A DNA stretch of 47,509 nucleotides from NCBI GenBank assembly GCA_012960925.1, contig DUAG01000003.1:1-47509 (forward strand), in the 5' to 3' direction. Position 1 is the stretch's first letter, and each line of letters opens with the position of its first letter. The notes under the pieces are model-generated. The model was given only the letters and a program-made list of their open reading frames with translations, did no database searches and was not told the DNA's origin. The stretch is from Candidatus Manganitrophaceae bacterium. GTDB taxonomy: Bacteria > Nitrospirota > Nitrospiria > SBBL01 > JAADHI01. This document shows positions 43,842 to 47,509 of the stretch, piece by piece. Position numbers and translations under genes: made by a program.

Positions 43842-43927
43842 GTAGCATCGTGAGATTAAATCATTGGATTGGGGTTTTACTATTTATGACGTTCACCCCG
43901 TCTTTTTCTTAAGATACTGGATTAACT

Positions 43928-44851
43928 ATGAAAAAGCACATACTGTTTGCCGCGCTTAGCGTAATCATCTTCCTTGAGTTGGGAATGTTTGTCTACAGGG
44001 AATATAGCGCTGAGTGGAAAACGTATCAGGCCACCTATTATGAAATGCTTGCAGAGAAGATGGATGACCCGAAACTCGCGGCATCGCCGCTTCGTGTGAA
44101 TCAAATCTGGGATAAGCATCTGAACAGGCCGGATCGCTGTGTCACCTGTCATGCCGGGATTGCGAATCCAGCCTTTGAGAATGAGCCACAGCCTTATACC
44201 ACGCATCCCAGTTTCAAGGACGAGGGATTTATTTCAAAGCATCCTTTTGAGAAATTTGGCTGTACAATCTGTCATGAGGGAGACGGCCAGGCCGTGACGG
44301 TCGCGGCGACGCACGGTGTCGTCCGCCATCTCGATCGGCAATTGTTGTCAGGCCCTTATGTCCAGGCCGCCTGTACAAAATGTCACTACGAACTCTACTC
44401 CCGGGATCTTTATTGGCCGGAAGCCGATGTTTTGATGAAGGGGAAGCAATTGGCCTATGAACTCGGTTGCGGTGCCTGCCATGCCATCCGGCAGTTCGGC
44501 ACCGATCCGACAGCGGCCCCGGATATTTCAAGTCTCGGCAGCAAGACCGAGCTTGCTTTTTCTCTCGTGCATGATTTCTCGCGCCTGGAATCGGAAGATC
44601 ATATTACCCGGGTGTGGGAATGGGAGCACTTTAAAAATCCTCGAAAGATTGTTCCCGGAAATCCGGATGCCCCCAATCCCAGAGACAGGACATCTCCGAC
44701 CATTATGCCCGATTGGGATCTGACCGACGAAGAGGCGACGGCATTGACTGTGTTCGTCCTCTCCCTGAGGGACCCTCAGGTTGAAAATATTCCCAGGAAG
44801 TACCTTCCAAAGGTGGACAGTCATGACGGATTTATGCAGTATAGAGATTAA
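43928..44851 (+). CDS. Membrane-anchored tetraheme cytochrome c
   Basis: A 307-residue protein with an uncleaved N-terminal anchor ('ILFAALSVIIFLELGMFVY') and four heme c sites: 'CVTCHAGIAN', 'CTICHEGDGQ', 'CTKCHYELY' and 'CGACHAIRQFG'. Spacing between sites is irregular (about 38, 38 and 35 residues) and typical of a multiheme wire. It probably takes electrons from the Rieske centre as the cytochrome c1 equivalent. The ribosome site is weak. The operon ends here: a stem-loop and a strong terminator follow. Confidence 0.85.
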   Translation: MKKHILFAALSVIIFLELGMFVYREYSAEWKTYQATYYEMLAEKMDDPKLAASPLRVNQIWDKHLNRPDRCVTCHAGIANPAFENEPQPYTTHPSFKDEGFISKHPFEKFGCTICHEGDGQAVTVAATHGVVRHLDRQLLSGPYVQAACTKCHYELYSRDLYWPEADVLMKGKQLAYELGCGACHAIRQFGTDPTAAPDISSLGSKTELAFSLVHDFSRLESEDHITRVWEWEHFKNPRKIVPGNPDAPNPRDRTSPTIMPDWDLTDEEATALTVFVLSLRDPQVENIPRKYLPKVDSHDGFMQYRD

Positions 44852-44937
44852 AGGTGAAGTGCATCGTGAGCGCAATCCACACACTTTTGTTGGGTGATGT
44901 GAAAGAATAAAACAGAAGGTTGCTATCCTATTGAGTT

Positions 44938-44974
44938 TTGAGAAACCGCACTGCTATGTGGTGACGTTTCTCAA
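44938..44974. repeat. Perfect 9-bp inverted repeat downstream of the respiratory cluster
   Basis: TTGAGAAAC (44938-44946) is mirrored by GTTTCTCAA (44966-44974), with a possible inner stem (CGCAC with GTG). No T-tract follows. It may protect the mRNA 3' end or bind a regulator. Confidence 0.45.
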
Positions 44975-45001
44975 GACCTCATACGAGTGAACTCTTTAAG
45001 A

Positions 45002-45041
45002 AAGGCCCTCCTTGCGTATATGAAGGAGGGCCTTTTTGTTT
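45002..45041 (+). terminator. Strong intrinsic terminator of the respiratory cluster
   Basis: AAGGCCCTCCTT (45002-45013) pairs perfectly with AAGGAGGGCCTT (45023-45034) around a 9-nt loop and is followed by TTTGTTT. It is 150 nt after the tetraheme cytochrome stop. The mirrored A-tract on the other side could also stop minus-strand transcription. Confidence 0.85.
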
Positions 45042-45579
45042 CCTGAAGAGTGTGGATTTTGGCTCACAAGGCCCGTAGCAGGAAAGCTGTAAATAGGAAA
45101 GAATTTAGTCTAAAATTGTCTTTCCCTGCTGGATTTCCGGCAGGAGAAGAATTTTATGTATTTTTTACCTGGTCCCTTGTGATGTTTCCTCTTTTATATT
45201 TCTCAGGTTTGGTGGAAGGAGAGGGGATGAAATCTGGATGGTCAGTAAACATCCCCAGTGACTATACTTACGATATATGGTGTTATCTTTGAACCCCCAC
45301 CTTTCGGAGGGGCAACAATGACTTTCATTTAAAATGAAATGAACCGTCTATATGGCAGAAAGGAACCTGTTCCAAGCGCGCGAGGGGTGTGGTATCCTGT
45401 CTAAAATCAATGATTAAATTTGTCCTGGTGATTGAAATTCAGCGATTTCTCTTGAAAAACACTGTAAAATCACAATAAAATTACGGTCCACATATTGCAT
45501 TCAGTAATCTGGTTATGAAGCATGCATCTGCTCAATTCTCGAATATCGGGGTGCGGGCAGGGAGTAAATCAGATAACGA
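45042..45579. other. Intergenic region after the respiratory cluster
   Basis: No convincing gene in about 540 bp. It contains an 8-bp-arm palindrome at 45323-45339 (TTTCATTT-A-AAATGAAA), which could be an operator, and the promoter at 45452-45481. An 80-codon frame at 45050-45292 lacks a start signal and was rejected. Confidence 0.5.
45452..45481 (+). promoter_or_regulatory. Candidate promoter of the coiled-coil/TPR lipoprotein pair
   Basis: TTGAAA (45452-45457), 18-nt spacer, TAAAAT (45476-45481), about 125 nt upstream of the next gene. Confidence 0.4.
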
Positions 45580-46473
45580 ATGGAAAATATGGACCTATTG
45601 ACCCAAAAACCGATGAAATTACTTTTTACTTTCGTACTGTTGTTGATCCTGTTGTCGTTTGATTGTGGCAATTCGTTGGCGGCAGATCGTGCGAAGGTTC
45701 TCGGTAATGAAGTCTGGAGAATCGACCAGTCTATTCTGGAGGCCGGGGATAATATGGATCAGTTAGCCCGTCGTTCCGAAGAAGTTTCGCATGAGGTTCG
45801 GGCGCTCAAGTCAAAGGGGCGATTCGGAATGATCGATCAGGTTCGTATGGAGCGGCTTCTTTCAAGTTTAAGAGAGGTTCTTTTAGAGCGTAGGGATCTT
45901 AAAAAATTAGAACTAAAACTCAATACTGACAGAAAAGAGAAGGTGGCAGTTCTCTACGACCTGCTTGGGGAGGAGATCAAACGTCTTCTCGTGGAGGGAG
46001 AAAATGCGATGCTAAAGGGTGATACTCCTCTTGCAGATCAGGTACACAGTGAGGCGCTCTCTCATATGGAGGAACGTCAAAGACTCCTGAAGCGCCGGTC
46101 TCCTCGTATCTCTGTTCTCTCGGAAGTAGAACTTCCTGATACAGAAGGGATCTCATTCTCCAAACAAAAAGAGATTGCCATACTCCTGAAGAACGATGCC
46201 GAGTCCCTTGAGAAGAATAAGAATGAACTTCTTGACGAACGAAATCTCCTCCAGAAAGAACTCCAAATCAAGCAGACTTTTTCCCACTTTCAAGGCTTTC
46301 CAAGAGGGCTTGAAGGTCAATCAATTGACAAACAGGTCCAGAGTCTCGAAGAGAAACTTAGTCTATATGACCAGGCAATACACGACCATACCACTAAGAT
46401 TCAAAAACTGATGGAGCGGTCTGAAGAGATGATGGAAAGTGCTCGGAAACAGGAAGAGGAACTGTTAAAGTAG
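45580..46473 (+). CDS. Secreted coiled-coil protein of unknown function
   Basis: A 297-residue exported protein. A signal peptide ends near 'GNSLAADR'; nearly everything after it is charged helix with heptad-like Leu/Met spacing ('LLSSLREVLLERRDLKKLELKL', 'QSLEEKLSLYDQAIHDHTTKI'), so a periplasmic coiled coil is likely. ATG 45580 or ATG 45613 could start it, the latter closer to the signal core. It is followed after 37 nt by a TPR lipoprotein. No family recognised. Confidence 0.65.
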   Translation: MENMDLLTQKPMKLLFTFVLLLILLSFDCGNSLAADRAKVLGNEVWRIDQSILEAGDNMDQLARRSEEVSHEVRALKSKGRFGMIDQVRMERLLSSLREVLLERRDLKKLELKLNTDRKEKVAVLYDLLGEEIKRLLVEGENAMLKGDTPLADQVHSEALSHMEERQRLLKRRSPRISVLSEVELPDTEGISFSKQKEIAILLKNDAESLEKNKNELLDERNLLQKELQIKQTFSHFQGFPRGLEGQSIDKQVQSLEEKLSLYDQAIHDHTTKIQKLMERSEEMMESARKQEEELLK

Positions 46474-46510
46474 TGACGTCGCGCATAAGATAGATTGTAC
46501 GACAAAGCCG

Positions 46511-47203
46511 ATGAAAAAGGTAATAATGAAAACACAAGGATCAAGAAAAATGTTCACGGTGAAGCGTAGAAAAAAAATCAAATTTATTTTGATCGTCTTT
46601 TCAATTTTTCTTTCGGTGGGTTGTGCAAGCACGAACCTGCATCAACGGGGGCTGGCGGCCGATGGTCGTGGGGAGTTTGACAAGGCCGTGCAGCATTATG
46701 TTGAACATTTAAATGCGCACCCAGGGGACCTCAAGGTCAGAAACGATTTGGGGGTTGCCTATCTGAGAAGCGGGAGGTACAACCGTGCTTTTCTAGAGTT
46801 CAAGAAAGTCCTCATCAGGGACCCCAAATACGTGAGGGCCTACTATAATATCGGCCTGATTTATAATTTTAAGGGCCTGATTGATGAAGAGATCAATGCC
46901 TACCAACAGGCTCTCCTGATCGACCCGGACCATCGTCCCACCCGCTTGAATCTGGCACATATTTATCTGGGACAAGGGAAGGTTGACCAAGCGACGCGGA
47001 TTTATAAGGATGTGCTGTTAAAGTTTCCGGATCAGTCCCGTGCCCTGTACAATCTTGCCCTGATATATGATCAGGCGGGGAAGACCTCGGAGGCGGTAAA
47101 ACTTCTCGAACGTCTCCTGAGTCTGGATAAAGCGGGTATCGATCCGACCCTGCCCAGAGACCAGGCGAAAGCACTTCTCTTGAGACTAAAGGCCGCCCGC
47201 TAA
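46511..47203 (+). CDS. TPR-repeat lipoprotein
   Basis: A lipoprotein of 217-230 residues (basic n-region, lipobox 'LSVGC') with about four or five TPR units ('GRYNRAFLEFKKVLIRDPKY', 'GLIDEEINAYQQALLIDPDH', 'GKVDQATRIYKDVLLKFPDQ'). It resembles PilW/PilF- or NlpI-like outer membrane scaffolds, but the neighbours give no specific role. ATG 46550 with AAGGA upstream is as likely as ATG 46511 or 46526. Probably cotranscribed with the coiled-coil gene. Confidence 0.8.
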   Translation: MKKVIMKTQGSRKMFTVKRRKKIKFILIVFSIFLSVGCASTNLHQRGLAADGRGEFDKAVQHYVEHLNAHPGDLKVRNDLGVAYLRSGRYNRAFLEFKKVLIRDPKYVRAYYNIGLIYNFKGLIDEEINAYQQALLIDPDHRPTRLNLAHIYLGQGKVDQATRIYKDVLLKFPDQSRALYNLALIYDQAGKTSEAVKLLERLLSLDKAGIDPTLPRDQAKALLLRLKAAR

Positions 47204-47277
47204 AGACTTGCGCTCCCTCATATACTGCGCCATTGACTCCACAATATGCTGATACGGCCCAAGATCCAATCGGAGAA

Positions 47278-47448
47278 TTAGGGTGCGGTACCTCCCATCA
47301 TAGAGAACAAAAATGCGAGGATGAGCATCTGAATGGTCCATCCAATGACACAGACGCCCACGGCCCGCAAGGTACTCTTATAATCAAGGGCCTGTCTGAC
47401 CGCAATGATCATTGCTACTAACATCCAGACCGAGGGTAATCCCCCCAT
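47278..47448 (-). CDS. Yip1-family membrane protein, C-terminal part
   Basis: A minus-strand frame (56 codons from ATG 47448) encodes 'SVWMLVAMIIAVRQALDY', 'STLRAVGVCVIGWTIQ' and another helix. This is the C-terminal end of bacterial Yip1-domain proteins, which usually have five helices in about 200 residues. Upstream in the same frame there is a stop at about 47488, so the missing part is either in another frame (a six-G run at 47441-47446 is a candidate slip site) or gone. Possible pseudogene. Confidence 0.45.
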   Translation of the reverse strand: MGGLPSVWMLVAMIIAVRQALDYKSTLRAVGVCVIGWTIQMLILAFLFSMMGGTAP

Positions 47449-47509
47449 TAATAATGGTTCACAGAAGTAGAGCCTGTGTTGCCAGCGTCAATTTTTGATA
47501 GGGTGTAAT

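Noticed and set aside
43850..43912. 20-codon GTG ORF resembling a signal peptide
   Set aside because: Too short, no ribosome site, and nothing follows in frame; likely chance hydrophobic sequence.
45050..45292. 80-codon plus-strand ORF after the terminator
   Set aside because: No ribosome site, odd composition, starts inside the terminator tail region and matches nothing I know.
47186..47341. Minus-strand 51-codon ORF with protein-like sequence ('VLYDGRYRTLILRLDLG')
   Set aside because: It overlaps both the TPR lipoprotein end and the Yip1-like fragment in another frame. The Yip1 match is far more specific, so this is probably chance or a shadow.

Overview
The window looks like a chromosomal segment of a chemolithotrophic or respiratory bacterium of the Nitrospirota, or a close relative. 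The evidence is a dense c-type cytochrome and quinol-oxidation locus, a cytochrome bd-like oxidase carrying its own c-type heme domain, a diheme cytochrome with an ethylbenzene-dehydrogenase-gamma (NxrC-like) domain, and a split Rieske/cytochrome b complex. The taxonomic guess is inference: no rRNA gene is present. I saw no tRNA, CRISPR array or intact transposase.

Left part (1-13.7 kb, housekeeping). A BolA-like protein and a monothiol glutaredoxin (CGFT variant) form an Fe-S trafficking pair behind a good sigma70-type promoter. On the minus strand lie a small unknown gene overlapping der, then a CbbQ/NorQ-type AAA+ ATPase with its VWA partner and no obvious client. A plus-strand TPR gene follows. 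Then come a DinG/XPD-type helicase, a SPOR protein, and the compact nadA, DUF2905, spoIID, queA run, read right to left. Three copies of a dispersed half-repeat (about 25 bp) sit between these genes; one belongs to a 148-bp element with terminal inverted repeats.

Middle part (13.7-24.2 kb, partly accessory). A large secreted Ig-repeat lipoprotein gene is broken by an in-frame amber codon. It is followed by a small secreted protein, a long inverted repeat, about 320 bp of unexplained DNA, and fused relics of a BrnT toxin and a Phd-type antitoxin. A polyamine operon (speD, speE, a basic amino acid decarboxylase) follows. Then come a SHOCT protein, a GNAT acetyltransferase, a BtuB-like TonB receptor and thiD.

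Exopolysaccharide part (24.3-29.2 kb). A BcsA-type cellulose synthase with two PilZ domains, a BcsG-type phosphoethanolamine transferase and a secreted protein built from two nearly identical 117-residue units form a compact cluster, without recognisable BcsB, BcsC or BcsZ in the window.

Respiratory part (29.3-44.9 kb). This is the highlight. A perfectly spaced promoter precedes a same-strand run of 14 genes, two of them very small. It holds a tetraheme and a monoheme cytochrome, two NuoL/NuoM/MrpD-type ion-translocating subunits separated by a 49-codon ORF, a CydA-like oxidase fused to cytochrome c, three more membrane or lipoprotein cytochromes, a small anchored protein behind its own promoter, Rieske, split cytochrome b, a 43-residue membrane peptide, and a tetraheme cytochrome. 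It ends at a strong intrinsic terminator. In total 15 CxxCH heme c sites are visible. The layout suggests a respiratory supercomplex joining quinol/cytochrome c chemistry to antiporter-like ion pumps. Two further genes (coiled coil, TPR lipoprotein) and a minus-strand Yip1-like C-terminal fragment close the window.
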